This document shows, piece by piece, positions 1-8,430 of a stretch of DNA of 64,000 nucleotides. The DNA is from Comamonadaceae bacterium. GTDB lineage: Bacteria > Pseudomonadota > Gammaproteobacteria > Burkholderiales > Burkholderiaceae_C. A program made the position numbers and the translations under genes. Location: assembly GCA_003599455.1 (NCBI GenBank), contig QZKF01000003.1:1-64000 (forward strand), read 5' to 3'. The notes under the pieces are model-generated. The model ran no database searches, was not told the DNA's origin, and saw only the letters and a program-made list of their open reading frames with translations. How positions within the stretch are numbered: position 1 is the first letter of the stretch; the number at the start of each line of letters is the position of its first letter.

Positions 1-637
1 GCCAGCCGCGCGACGAGGCGGTGTCCACCGCCGTCGCGAGCACGCCCGGCGTGGCGCGGCCGCTGCGCAGCAGCACGCCCGCGGCCACCAGTTGCGACAG
101 CGGGTCCTTCATGGCGGCCACGGCCGCATCGGGTGCGGCGTTGCCACCCACCAGGCCGCGGTGCGCCTCGGGCAGCAGCGCCGCGTCGGCGGGCTGCGCG
201 GTGCCCATCAGGTAGCGCGCATAGGCCTGCTCGGCCGGGGCCGCGTCGGGCGCCAGCGCGTCGAAGCCGGCGCAGGCTTCGAACACCAGCGAGGCCACGC
301 GCGTGGCGCAGCGCAGGAGTTCGGCGCGCGCCAGCAGGTCGACCCGGCCGGTGCTGGAGAGTTCGCGCCGCGTGCGCGCGAACTCCGCCGCCTCGATGCG
401 CGCATCGCCCACCAGCCAGGCCTCGGCCGCGCGCTCGGCGCTGCCCTTGGCGTTCAGTTGCCACTCGGGCGCGGGGGGTGCGCTGGAACACGCGGCCAGG
501 ACAAAGATTGCCACGACAGAGATCACGCCAGTCCAGAAACACCGCGCAACCGGCTCTGCCGGGGCGCAGGGTGTTGCCCCCTTGAGGGGGGATGCGGCTA
601 CGCGCAGCGAGCAAGCGACGGGGGTGGGCCTCTTCAT
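1..637 (-). CDS. Putative lipoprotein, C-terminus beyond the window
   Basis: Reads leftwards off the edge; at least 212 codons are open. The ATG overlaps the stop of the MCE gene (ATGA), so it is the third gene of the operon. A hydrophobic stretch ends in a lipobox L-A-A-C with Cys50, predicting a lipid-anchored periplasmic protein. The mature part is Ala/Leu-rich and helical. I do not recognise a characterised family, and it does not look like the PqiC-type auxiliary lipoprotein usually found beside MCE genes, although that role is conceivable from position. Residues about 4-36, before the hydrophobic core, are encoded by a dispersed repeat (533-630), so the signal peptide has an unusually long n-region. 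The start could be wrong: a GTG at residue 38 would leave a signal peptide with no positive charge. Confidence 0.7.
   Translation of the reverse strand, partial: MKRPTPVACSLRVAASPLKGATPCAPAEPVARCFWTGVISVVAIFVLAACSSAPPAPEWQLNAKGSAERAAEAWLVGDARIEAAEFARTRRELSSTGRVDLLARAELLRCATRVASLVFEACAGFDALAPDAAPAEQAYARYLMGTAQPADAALLPEAHRGLVGGNAAPDAAVAAMKDPLSQLVAAGVLLRSGRATPGVLATAVDTASSRGW
533..630 (-). repeat. Dispersed short repeat, copy A, inside a lipoprotein gene
   Basis: Read on the minus strand it holds a CCCCCCTCAAGGGGG stem, a CGGCAGAGCCGG stem and the ending GCGGTGTTTCTGG. The same blocks in the same order occur at 58556-58637. From memory, near-identical elements are scattered through Comamonadaceae genomes as REP-like repeats. 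Here it lies in the 5' coding end of the lipoprotein gene. Confidence 0.75.
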
Positions 638-1644
638 GGCAACTTGATCTCGGTATCGCGGGCGAAGGGCCACTTGCGGTTGATGTCGTTGATCATGGCG
701 TCCACCTTGCGCAGACTGGACTCGACCTCGCCGCGCAGGTAACCCAGGTCGCTCGTGGCCTCGCGCGTGTTGCCCGCGATGCCCTGCACCTCGACCAGCA
801 CCGCGTCCACCTTCTGCAAACTGGTGCGCGCCTCGGCGAGCAGGCCATTGAGCTGCTGCACGGTGACCCGCGCATCGCCCACCAGACCGCCCTGCCCCGG
901 CGCGGCGCCCTGGCCGAACACCTGGCGGTCGGCGTTGGCGGCCAGGCTGTCGAGCCGCTTCGCGAGCGCGTCGGCGCGCAGCAGCAGCACGTTGGTGCGC
1001 TCGATGGTGATCACGAGCTTCTTCGCGTCCTCGTCGTTGCCCATCAACACACCCATCGCACCCTGCGGGCCCTTCAGGCGTTCGGTGGCGCCCTGCACGT
1101 TGGTGAGTGTGCCGGCCAGCGCGCCGTCGGCCTTGGTGAGCGCGGCGAGGTTCTCCAGCACCTCGCGCATGCTGGCCGCGAGCTTGGGGATCTCGGCCGC
1201 GGTGTCGCCGCGCAGCACCGTGCGCTCAGCGCCGTCTTCCAGCGGCGGGTCCTCGAGCACGCCGCTGTAGGCACGGATGCGCGTGCCGCCCACCAGGCCG
1301 CGCTCCATGGTGAAGATGCTGGAGGTGCGCAGCCATTTCGCGTCGTGGCTCGGCACGTCGATCAGGATGCGGGCGTTGCCGTCCGGCGCCAGCTCGATGC
1401 GCGCCACGCGCCCGATGGCAAAGCCGGAGAAGGTCATGTCCATGCCGACCACCACGCCCTCGGAATCGTCCGAGATCAGCACCAGCCGCTGCGTGTCCTC
1501 GAACATGCCGCGCGCGAACATCACGTAGACGGCCGAACCGATCACCAGCAGCAGCATCGCCGCCAGCAGCAGCGCGGCCTTGAACTCCAGGTTCTTCACC
1601 GGCGGCGGCTCGTTGGGCGGAAGGGCGGGGGGCGTGGGGTTCAT
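634..1644 (-). CDS. MCE/MlaD family substrate-binding protein
   Basis: 336 residues. One N-terminal membrane helix (about residues 21-45) is followed by an MCE domain (about 50-130, with GMDMTFSGFAIGRV and GLVGGTRIR typical of the fold) and a long helical tail. This is the architecture of periplasmic MCE proteins, which form a lipid-carrying ring on an ABC transporter in the inner membrane. It lies 6 bp after the MlaE-like permease gene and overlaps the lipoprotein gene by 4 bp, so the three are an operon. By family it should move phospholipids or other hydrophobic compounds between the two membranes; the substrate cannot be read from sequence. No MlaF-type ATPase lies next to it inside the window. 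Confidence 0.88.
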   Translation of the reverse strand: MNPTPPALPPNEPPPVKNLEFKAALLLAAMLLLVIGSAVYVMFARGMFEDTQRLVLISDDSEGVVVGMDMTFSGFAIGRVARIELAPDGNARILIDVPSHDAKWLRTSSIFTMERGLVGGTRIRAYSGVLEDPPLEDGAERTVLRGDTAAEIPKLAASMREVLENLAALTKADGALAGTLTNVQGATERLKGPQGAMGVLMGNDEDAKKLVITIERTNVLLLRADALAKRLDSLAANADRQVFGQGAAPGQGGLVGDARVTVQQLNGLLAEARTSLQKVDAVLVEVQGIAGNTREATSDLGYLRGEVESSLRKVDAMINDINRKWPFARDTEIKLP

Positions 1645-1650
1645 GGGGCT

Positions 1651-2457
1651 TCAATAGTAGTTGCCGACCAGCGACACCACCTCGATGAGCAGCACCACCG
1701 AGAACAAGCGCGCGAACTCCGAGATGTCGCTGCGCCGCGCGAAGCGACCCTCGGCGTCGGCCTGCGCGCTGGCCGCGAGCGGCACCACCGCCACGGCCAG
1801 GCTGAAGAACAGGGTCTTGAGCGCGAAGATCAGCGTGACCGCGGGCGTGAACACCTGGCCCACGCCGCGCGTGTAGCCGGGCAGGCCCCAGGGCGAAAAA
1901 CCGTAGACGGTGAAGTAGGTCAGCACCAGCGCCACCACGCCGCTGAGCGACGCAAGCATGAGCACCGAAAACACCGCGGCCAGCGCGCGCGGCAGCAGGG
2001 TGGTGACCAGCAGCACGCCCGGCACCGACACCACGCCCTCGCGCTGCTGCGCCGAGAGCCGCCGGCGCACCGCCTGCGCGCCAGGCATGGCATAGCGCAC
2101 CGCCACGAACATCGCCGCGTACAGCGGGATGAGTTCGAGCACCAGGGTGCGCACCAGCACCTCCAGCGCGTACTGAGAGAGGCCATAGCTGTAGGCGGTG
2201 GCCACCACGATGCGGATCAGCACCAGGCTGACCAGCGCGGACAGGATGAGGAACCAGGTCAGCAGCGGCGCGGTCGCGGTGTAGACCTGCAGCAGCACCG
2301 ACTGGCGCTGCGGCCCACGGGCATAGCTGGAGGGCGTGAGCGCCAGCACCAGGATCTGCGCGCCCATCATGACGACCTGCCACCACGCGAGCCAGCTCGC
2401 CCGGGCCTGGCGGCCCCAGCGGCTGAACAGGTTGTGGCTGGCGTTGAGGGGAAACAT
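1651..2457 (-). CDS. MlaE-family ABC transporter permease
   Basis: 268 residues with about five hydrophobic helices and the MlaE pattern: an amphipathic N-terminus, then long membrane segments around residues 60-95 and 150-215. It forms the inner-membrane channel partner of the MCE protein encoded immediately downstream. It is the first gene of the leftward operon; upstream (2458-2613) the next gene runs the other way, so no ATPase gene precedes it. The ATPase must lie beyond position 1 or elsewhere in the genome. The family call is firm; the transported lipid is unknown. Confidence 0.85.
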   Translation of the reverse strand: MFPLNASHNLFSRWGRQARASWLAWWQVVMMGAQILVLALTPSSYARGPQRQSVLLQVYTATAPLLTWFLILSALVSLVLIRIVVATAYSYGLSQYALEVLVRTLVLELIPLYAAMFVAVRYAMPGAQAVRRRLSAQQREGVVSVPGVLLVTTLLPRALAAVFSVLMLASLSGVVALVLTYFTVYGFSPWGLPGYTRGVGQVFTPAVTLIFALKTLFFSLAVAVVPLAASAQADAEGRFARRSDISEFARLFSVVLLIEVVSLVGNYY

Positions 2458-2613
2458 GCGGCCATGATAGCCCCCGGTTCGAAAGGGAAAATCGGCTCAA
2501 GGGTGTGCAAACGTGACAGCGGGCTGGTGTAAATGCCCATGGCAAGCGGGCCGGTTTCGCTTTCAATCGGAGCGCAGCAACCCACTTCAGTCCATCCCCT
2601 CAGGAGCCCATGC

Positions 2614-4173
2614 ATGTCCCCGTCCATCCACCCCGTCGTGCGCCGCCAGACCATCGCCGACGCCCTGCGCCGCACCGCGCTGCGCCTGCCCGCCAAGATG
2701 GCCATCGTCTGCGGCACCACGCGCTGGACCTATGCCGAGTTCGACGCGCTGGTGAGCCGGCTGGCCGCCGGGCTGGCGCGCATGGGCGTGGCCCAGGGTG
2801 ACAAGGTGGCCGTGCTCGCGCGCAATTCGCACGGTTTTGCCGCGCTGCGCTTCGCGCTGGCGCGCCGCGGCGCGGTGATGGTGCCGATCAACTTCATGCT
2901 CAAGGCCGACGAGGTGGCCTACATCCTGCGCCATGCGGGCGCCCGCACGCTGGCCACCGACAGCGGCCTGGCCGAGCTGGCCCGCGCGGCGTCCGCGCTG
3001 GACACGCAGGTGGCGCAGTTCATCTGGCTGCCGTCCGAAGACCCGAGCGAGCCGGTGGCCGGCATGCAGCGCTTCGACGAGCTGGCCGCCTGCACCGACG
3101 CGCTGCCCGACGTGACGCTGGGCAGCTTCGACCTGGCGCAGATCGTCTACACCAGCGGCACCGAGTCCACGCCCAAGGGCGCCATGCTCACGCACGACGC
3201 GGTGCTGTGGCAGTACGTGAGCTGCGTGATCAACGCCGAGATCGCCGAGGAGGACCGCGCGCTGCACGCGCTGCCGCTCTACCACTGCGCCCAGCTCGAC
3301 GTGTTCTTCGGCCCGGCGATCTACATCGGCAGCAGCAACGTGATCACGTCCAAGCCGGTGCCCGACAACCTGCTCGCGCTGATCGAGCAGCTGCAGATCA
3401 CCAGCTTCTTCGCGCCGCCCACGGTGTGGATCGCGCTGCTGCGTTCCCCCTTGTTCGACGCCACTAAGCTGAAAAGCCTGGTCAAGGGCTACTACGGCGC
3501 GTCCATCATGCCGGTGGAAGTGCTGAAGGAACTGGCGGCGCGCCTGCCGGCGGTGCGCCTGTGGAACCTGTACGGCCAGACCGAGATCGCGCCGCTGGCC
3601 ACCATGCTCGGCCCGCAGGACCAGCTGCGCAAACCCGGCTCCTGCGGCAAGGCCGTGCTCAACGTGGAGACGCGCGTGGTCAACGACGCCATGCAGGACG
3701 TGGCGGTGGGCGAGGTCGGCGAGATCGTGCACCGCTCGCCGCACCTGATGCTGGGCTACTTCAACGACCCCGAGCGCACGAAGGCCTCGTTCGAGGGCGA
3801 CTGGTTCCACAGCGGCGACCTCGCGGTGATCGACGACGAGGGCTTCATCACGGTGGTGGACCGCAAGAAGGACATGATCAAGACCGGTGGCGAGAACGTG
3901 GCCAGCCGCGAGGTGGAGGAAATGGTCTATCGCCTGCCGGCCGTTAGCGAGGTGGCGGTGATCGGCCTGCCCGATGCGAAGTGGGTCGAGGCGGTGACGG
4001 CGGTGATCGTGGTCAAGACCGGGCAGCAGCTCACCGAGGACGAGGTGATCGCGCACTGCAACCAGCACATGGCCACCTTCAAGAGCCCGAAGCGCGTGGT
4101 GTTCACCGACAGCCTGCCCAAGAACCCCAGCGGCAAGCTGCTCAAGCGCGAGCTGCGCCAGCGCTACACCTAA
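2614..4173 (+). CDS. AMP-binding acyl-CoA synthetase
   Basis: 519 residues from the chosen ATG, which follows AGGAG by 7 bases; an in-frame ATG at 2533 lacks such a site and would add 27 non-conserved residues. ANL-superfamily motifs are all present: the P-loop YTSGTESTPKG (from about residue 179), the YGQTE motif, the hinge region DRKKDMIKTGGENV, and the C-terminal PKNPSGKLLKREL with the catalytic lysine. It should activate a carboxylic acid (fatty, aryl or short-chain) to its CoA thioester through an acyl-adenylate in the cytoplasm. The acid is not predictable. The stop overlaps the stop of the convergent amidohydrolase gene. Confidence 0.9.
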   Translation: MSPSIHPVVRRQTIADALRRTALRLPAKMAIVCGTTRWTYAEFDALVSRLAAGLARMGVAQGDKVAVLARNSHGFAALRFALARRGAVMVPINFMLKADEVAYILRHAGARTLATDSGLAELARAASALDTQVAQFIWLPSEDPSEPVAGMQRFDELAACTDALPDVTLGSFDLAQIVYTSGTESTPKGAMLTHDAVLWQYVSCVINAEIAEEDRALHALPLYHCAQLDVFFGPAIYIGSSNVITSKPVPDNLLALIEQLQITSFFAPPTVWIALLRSPLFDATKLKSLVKGYYGASIMPVEVLKELAARLPAVRLWNLYGQTEIAPLATMLGPQDQLRKPGSCGKAVLNVETRVVNDAMQDVAVGEVGEIVHRSPHLMLGYFNDPERTKASFEGDWFHSGDLAVIDDEGFITVVDRKKDMIKTGGENVASREVEEMVYRLPAVSEVAVIGLPDAKWVEAVTAVIVVKTGQQLTEDEVIAHCNQHMATFKSPKRVVFTDSLPKNPSGKLLKRELRQRYT

Positions 4174-5234
4174 GCCCAGTCGCTGCCCGTGATCAGGCGC
4201 CAGGCGTTTTCGAACGCCAGCTTGCGCTGGGTTGCAGGCGTGAACGCCGCAAGGATCTCCTGGCGTTGGTGCCCGATCTGATGCGGGTAGTTCTTCTCGA
4301 CCGCGGGGCGGTAGTCGCTGGCGGCCAGAAATCGCCGTGGGTGCTCCTCGATCAGCTGGCGCCACCCCTCGGCCACCCGGCCACCCGCATCGAACAAGGT
4401 GGAGTCGCGCGCGCCTGAAGGCTTGTAGACAAAGCTCGCGCGCGCCACGGCCAGATCAAAGTGCAGGTGTTCAAAACGCTCGATGAGGCCACGCACGTAC
4501 GCCGGCCCGTAGCGCGTGTTGCGCTCGGGGTAACGCACCTGCCCGAGGTGGCACCAGATCACGCGCGCCTGCGGGTGGGCCTGCAGCATCGCTTCCAGCG
4601 GCGGCAGCAGCTTGTCCTCGATTTCGTAGTGGATCTGGAACGCCATGCCGGTGCGTGCACTCAATTCGAACAGCGCCTTGCCGCCCGGGCCCTGGATGTC
4701 CACCGTGATGTCGCGCGCGGTCTGGCCGGCAGCGGCTTGCTCGGGCGAAGGGTAGTGGCGGAACTCGTGCTCACCCATGAAGTAGTAGGCGCCGGTCTGC
4801 AGGTCGGCCGCCGACTGGCGAACGAAGGCCACGGGGTCGTTCCACCAGCGCGCAAATTCGCCGCTGTTGGTGGTGGGGATGAAACGGTCCGGGTGCTCGC
4901 GGTGCAGCGCCAGCGAAGGCTCACCCGATGGCGCGAAGGCGGGCGCGAACGCCAGCAAGGCGATGTCGAGCTCGTCCATCCAGCGCACCATCTGGGCCAC
5001 ATCGGTGGCCTTGCCACCGGTGCGGACGATCCCCGGGTTGGCCTGCACCGACGCCTCACTGATGTAGGTGGCCTGCAGGTCGATGAGGGGCAGGCGGCCG
5101 CGGTCGAGCATGGCCTGCACCCGGCGGCGCCAGGCGGACACGGTCGACAGGCGCGCGTCTTGAGCCCTGGCGACACCGTGCGCCAGCAGCCAGGGGGTGG
5201 CCATTGCAGCCAGACATGCGGTTCGACGGTCCAT
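4170..5234 (-). CDS. Secreted amidohydrolase-like TIM-barrel protein
   Basis: 354 residues. The ATG at 5234 follows AAGGAG; longer in-frame readings are out-of-frame queG sequence. An N-terminal signal peptide (residues 1-25, ending ARAQD) predicts export. The rest resembles the amidohydrolase-2 fold: His and Asp in IHYE, WCHLGQ and HFDLAV, and a C-terminal SDYRP segment that could supply the last metal ligand. The substrate is unknown. It lies 13 bp after queG on the same strand, so the two are probably cotranscribed, with no obvious functional link. Its last bases overlap the convergent acyl-CoA synthetase gene by 4 bp. Confidence 0.75.
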   Translation of the reverse strand: MDRRTACLAAMATPWLLAHGVARAQDARLSTVSAWRRRVQAMLDRGRLPLIDLQATYISEASVQANPGIVRTGGKATDVAQMVRWMDELDIALLAFAPAFAPSGEPSLALHREHPDRFIPTTNSGEFARWWNDPVAFVRQSAADLQTGAYYFMGEHEFRHYPSPEQAAAGQTARDITVDIQGPGGKALFELSARTGMAFQIHYEIEDKLLPPLEAMLQAHPQARVIWCHLGQVRYPERNTRYGPAYVRGLIERFEHLHFDLAVARASFVYKPSGARDSTLFDAGGRVAEGWRQLIEEHPRRFLAASDYRPAVEKNYPHQIGHQRQEILAAFTPATQRKLAFENAWRLITGSDWA

Positions 5235-5247
5235 CGGGTTTGCTCCT

Positions 5248-6324
5248 TCAGGCCTGCGCCAGCGCCCAGGCCACGTGTTCGCGCACCAGTGCGCCGGGGT
5301 GCTCCGCGCGAGTGTGCAACGCCTGCGCGATCGCGGCATCGGGGCCTTCCCGCAGGGCGTTGCCCAGCGCCACCGCAATGTTGCGCAACCAGCGCTCGTG
5401 CCCGATGCGCCGGATCGGGCTGCCCTCGGTGCGCTGCAGGAATTCGGTTTCGCTCCAGGCGAACAGCTCGACCAGCGTCGCACCACTCAGGCCTTCGCGT
5501 TCATCGAAGTCGGGCAAGGGGCTGCGCTGCGCGAACTTGTTCCAGGGGCAGACCAGCTGGCAGTCGTCGCAGCCGTAGATGCGGTTGCCCATGAGCGGGC
5601 GCAGGTCTTCGGGAATGGCGCCCGCGTGTTCGATCGTGAGGTAGCTGATGCAGCGGCGCGCGTCGAGCCGATGCGGCGCGGTGATGGCCTGCGTGGGGCA
5701 GATGTCGATGCAGGCGCTGCAGGCGCCGCAGTGCTCGCTGACCGCCTCGGTGGCCGGCAGTGCGAGGTCGACGTAGATCTCGCCCAGGAAGAACATCGAA
5801 CCGGCCTCGCGGTGCAGCAACAGCGTGTGCTTGCCGCGCCAGCCCTGGCCGCTGCGCTGCGCCAGTTCGGCCTCGAGCACGGGGGCCGAGTCGGTGAACA
5901 CGCGGTGGCCCAGCGGCCCCACCGCCGCCTGGATGCGTTCGCTCAGGGTCTGCAGCCGGTTGCGCAGCACCTTGTGGTAGTCCCGCCCCCGGGCATACAG
6001 CGACACCACGGCCTCGCCCGGACGCTCCAGGCGCTGCAGCTCCAGCGCCTGCCAGCCCTCGGGCGTGGCGCGCGGCAGGTAGTCCATGCGCGCGGTGATC
6101 ACGCTCAGCGTGCCCGGCACCAGCTCGGCCGGGCGCGCGCGTTTCATGCCGTGCGCGGCCATGTAGGCCATGTCACCGTGACATCCAGCCGACAACCAGG
6201 CCTGCAGACCCGGCTCGGCGGCCGACAAATCCACACCGGCCACGCCAATTTGGGAAAATGCAAGCTCCTGGCCCCAGGCCTGTATCTGCGAGACGAGTTG
6301 AGCGGCATCCAAAGCGACATTCAT
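5248..6324 (-). CDS. queG: Epoxyqueuosine reductase
   Basis: 358 residues, the usual length. QueG carries out the last step of queuosine synthesis, the cobalamin-dependent reduction of epoxyqueuosine at the tRNA wobble base. Visible landmarks are catalytic Asp145 in FTDSAPVLE, the first [4Fe-4S] ligands C199/C202/C205, C209, and the second set C225, C252, C255, C259, followed by PWNKF. The ATG at 6324 encodes the expected N-terminus. It runs opposite to tsaE with 42 bp between starts, the same head-to-head neighbourhood seen in E. coli, where nnr lies between them. Confidence 0.95.
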   Translation of the reverse strand: MNVALDAAQLVSQIQAWGQELAFSQIGVAGVDLSAAEPGLQAWLSAGCHGDMAYMAAHGMKRARPAELVPGTLSVITARMDYLPRATPEGWQALELQRLERPGEAVVSLYARGRDYHKVLRNRLQTLSERIQAAVGPLGHRVFTDSAPVLEAELAQRSGQGWRGKHTLLLHREAGSMFFLGEIYVDLALPATEAVSEHCGACSACIDICPTQAITAPHRLDARRCISYLTIEHAGAIPEDLRPLMGNRIYGCDDCQLVCPWNKFAQRSPLPDFDEREGLSGATLVELFAWSETEFLQRTEGSPIRRIGHERWLRNIAVALGNALREGPDAAIAQALHTRAEHPGALVREHVAWALAQA

Positions 6325-6366
6325 GGCAAGCCCATTGTAGGAACCGTCCCGGCTCCTGCGGGCTCG

Positions 6367-6900
6367 GTGTCCGCGCCCGTTCGCTGGCAGGGGCGCTGGA
6401 CCACCGAGGAAGACACGCAGGCCTTCGCCCGCCAGCTCGCCACCTGCCCCGCCATCGCCCACGCCACCCTCACGCTGCAGGGCGACCTGGGCGCGGGCAA
6501 GACCACCCTGGTGCGCCACCTGCTGCGCGCGCTCGGCGTGCGCGGGCGCATCAAGAGCCCCACCTACGCGGTGGTGGAACCGCACAGCACGATCGACTGC
6601 GCGGTGATGCCGGCGGGCGAGCCGCTGCTGATCTGGCACTTCGACTTCTACCGCTTCAACGACCCGCGCGAGTGGGAAGACGCGGGTTTCCGCGAACTTT
6701 TCGCCAGCCCCGGTCTCAAGCTGGTGGAGTGGCCCGAACGCGCCGGCGATTTTCTGCCCCCGGTCGATCTGCGGATCGACATCGAACCCGACGAGATGAC
6801 ACCCCACGCCCACATCGACCTGGACCAGGACACCCACCGCAAGGTCAGCGCCACCGCGCTGACCCCCACCGGCCGCCTGCTGCTGGAGGCCCTCGCATGA
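6367..6900 (+). CDS. tsaE: tRNA threonylcarbamoyladenosine synthesis ATPase TsaE
   Basis: 177 residues from a GTG start; there is no ATG until deep in the domain and this GTG gives the normal N-terminus. Walker A is GDLGAGKTT (about residues 40-48), followed by KSPTYAVVE (switch I) and HFDFYRF (Walker B). TsaE works with TsaB and TsaD to make t6A37 in ANN-decoding tRNAs. The stop overlaps the start of amiC (ATGA), giving translational coupling, the conserved tsaE-ami order. The start is the only uncertain point, since no strong ribosome binding site precedes it. Confidence 0.9.
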   Translation: MSAPVRWQGRWTTEEDTQAFARQLATCPAIAHATLTLQGDLGAGKTTLVRHLLRALGVRGRIKSPTYAVVEPHSTIDCAVMPAGEPLLIWHFDFYRFNDPREWEDAGFRELFASPGLKLVEWPERAGDFLPPVDLRIDIEPDEMTPHAHIDLDQDTHRKVSATALTPTGRLLLEALA

Positions 6901-8351
6901 GCGACGGGGGCCGCTTCAGCCGCCGCACCCTGCTGCGCACCGGATCGCTGGTGCTGCTGCTCGGCGCGCAGCAGATCGCGCGCGGCGCCAACGTGGTGGC
7001 GGTGCGCATCTGGCCGGCCGAGGACTACACCCGCGTGACCATCGAGTCCGACGGCGCGCTGCTGGCCAGGCAGTTCTTCGTGACCGAGCCACCACGCCTG
7101 GCGGTGGACATCGAGGGCATCGACCTGCTGCCCGGCCTGCGCGAGCTGGTGGGCAAGCTCAAGTCGGACGACCCCAACATCGCCGGCATCCGCGCCGCGC
7201 AGAACGCGCCCAACGTGGTGCGCCTGGTGATCGACCTCAAGAAGCCGATCAAGCCGCAGGTGTTCAACCTCGAACCGGTGGCGGCCTACCAGCACCGGCT
7301 GGTGTTCGACCTCTACCCGGTGAACCCGCCCGACCCGCTGGCGCAGCTGATCGCCCAGCGCATGAAGGACATGGACGCGGCCAGCGAGCGCGCCGCCCGC
7401 CTGCTGGGCCTGGAAGCCGACAAGGTCACCAGGCCGGCGACGCCGGCGGACGACCCGCTGGGCGACCTCATTGCGGGCCGCGAGCGGCCAAAGATCCCCG
7501 TCAATCCCGATCAGACGCCCAGCCCGACCATGCCCAGGCCCTCGGGCAACGAAAGCACGGCCGTGGCCGGCGCGAAGCCGGACAAGGGCAGCACCGCCAG
7601 ACAGCCGCCCGGCGGCAAGGGCAAGACCGAGCGCCTCATCATCGTCGCGCTGGACCCCGGCCACGGTGGCGAAGACCCGGGTGCCATCGGCCCCAATGGC
7701 ACGCACGAGAAGAAGGTGGTGCTGCAGATCGCGCAGAAACTGCGCGACCGCATCAACGAGACGCGCGTCAACGGCAGCCCCATGCGCGCCTACATGACGC
7801 GCGACAAGGACTTCTTCGTGCCTCTGCAGGTGCGCGTGCAGAAGGCCCAGCGCGTGCAGGCCGACCTGTTCATCAGCCTGCACGCCGACGCCTTTCTCAC
7901 GCCGCGCCCGCAAGGCGCCAGCGTGTACGCGCTGAGCACGCGCGGCGCCAGCAGCGCGGCCGCGCGCTGGATGGCCAACAAGGAAAATGCCGCCGACCTC
8001 GTGGGCGGCCTGAACGTGAAGGCGGCCGACGCCAATGTGCGCCGCGCCTTGCTCGACATGAGCACCACCGCGCAGATCAACGACAGCCTCAAGCTGGGCA
8101 GCGCCATGCTGGGTCACGTGAAGAAGATCGGCAAGCTGCACAAGCCGCGCGTGGAACAGGCCAACTTCGCGGTGCTGCGCGCGCCCGACATCCCCAGCGT
8201 GCTGGTGGAAACCGCCTTCATCAGCAACCCCGACGAAGAGCGCCGCCTGAACGACCCGAAGTACCAGGACGACCTCGCCGACGCCTTGGTGCGCGGCATC
8301 GTCGCCTACTTCTCGAAGAACCCGCCGCTGGCAAAGAACAGAGGTGTGTAG
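6897..8351 (+). CDS. amiC: N-acetylmuramoyl-L-alanine amidase, Tat-exported
   Basis: 484 residues. The N-terminus has a twin-arginine signal (SRRTLLRTG, hydrophobic core, ARGAN). An AMIN domain (about 30-150) targets the division site. A Pro-rich linker (about 190-245) leads to the amidase_3 zinc domain, with DPGHGGEDPGA (Asp253, His256), SLHADA and VLVETAFISN carrying the conserved zinc ligands and catalytic Glu. It cleaves stem peptides from septal peptidoglycan during daughter-cell separation. It is coupled to tsaE. In many proteobacteria mutL follows directly; here accessory genes intervene. Confidence 0.93.
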   Translation: MSDGGRFSRRTLLRTGSLVLLLGAQQIARGANVVAVRIWPAEDYTRVTIESDGALLARQFFVTEPPRLAVDIEGIDLLPGLRELVGKLKSDDPNIAGIRAAQNAPNVVRLVIDLKKPIKPQVFNLEPVAAYQHRLVFDLYPVNPPDPLAQLIAQRMKDMDAASERAARLLGLEADKVTRPATPADDPLGDLIAGRERPKIPVNPDQTPSPTMPRPSGNESTAVAGAKPDKGSTARQPPGGKGKTERLIIVALDPGHGGEDPGAIGPNGTHEKKVVLQIAQKLRDRINETRVNGSPMRAYMTRDKDFFVPLQVRVQKAQRVQADLFISLHADAFLTPRPQGASVYALSTRGASSAAARWMANKENAADLVGGLNVKAADANVRRALLDMSTTAQINDSLKLGSAMLGHVKKIGKLHKPRVEQANFAVLRAPDIPSVLVETAFISNPDEERRLNDPKYQDDLADALVRGIVAYFSKNPPLAKNRGV

Positions 8352-8430
8352 ACTTTAAAAAGGTACTTATGTAGTACATAATTGATTTCATGATAGCCTT
8401 TAAGTGATACAAACATCACGGGGAGGTTTC
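8352..8430 (+). promoter_or_regulatory. AT-rich leader of the island
   Basis: A 79-bp AT-rich stretch between amiC and the island's first gene, in sharp contrast to its surroundings. It holds a small inverted repeat GTACT-TATGT-AGTAC (8363-8377) and the ribosome binding site GGGAGG (8420-8425) ahead of the ATG at 8431. It probably contains the island promoter; I cannot assign -35/-10 boxes with confidence. Confidence 0.45.

Noticed and set aside
592-2532. Open frame of about 646 codons on the plus strand, rich in His, Gln and Arg
   Set aside because: It is antisense to the mlaD and mlaE genes. Its composition is that of the complement of GC-rich codons; no domain or start is credible.
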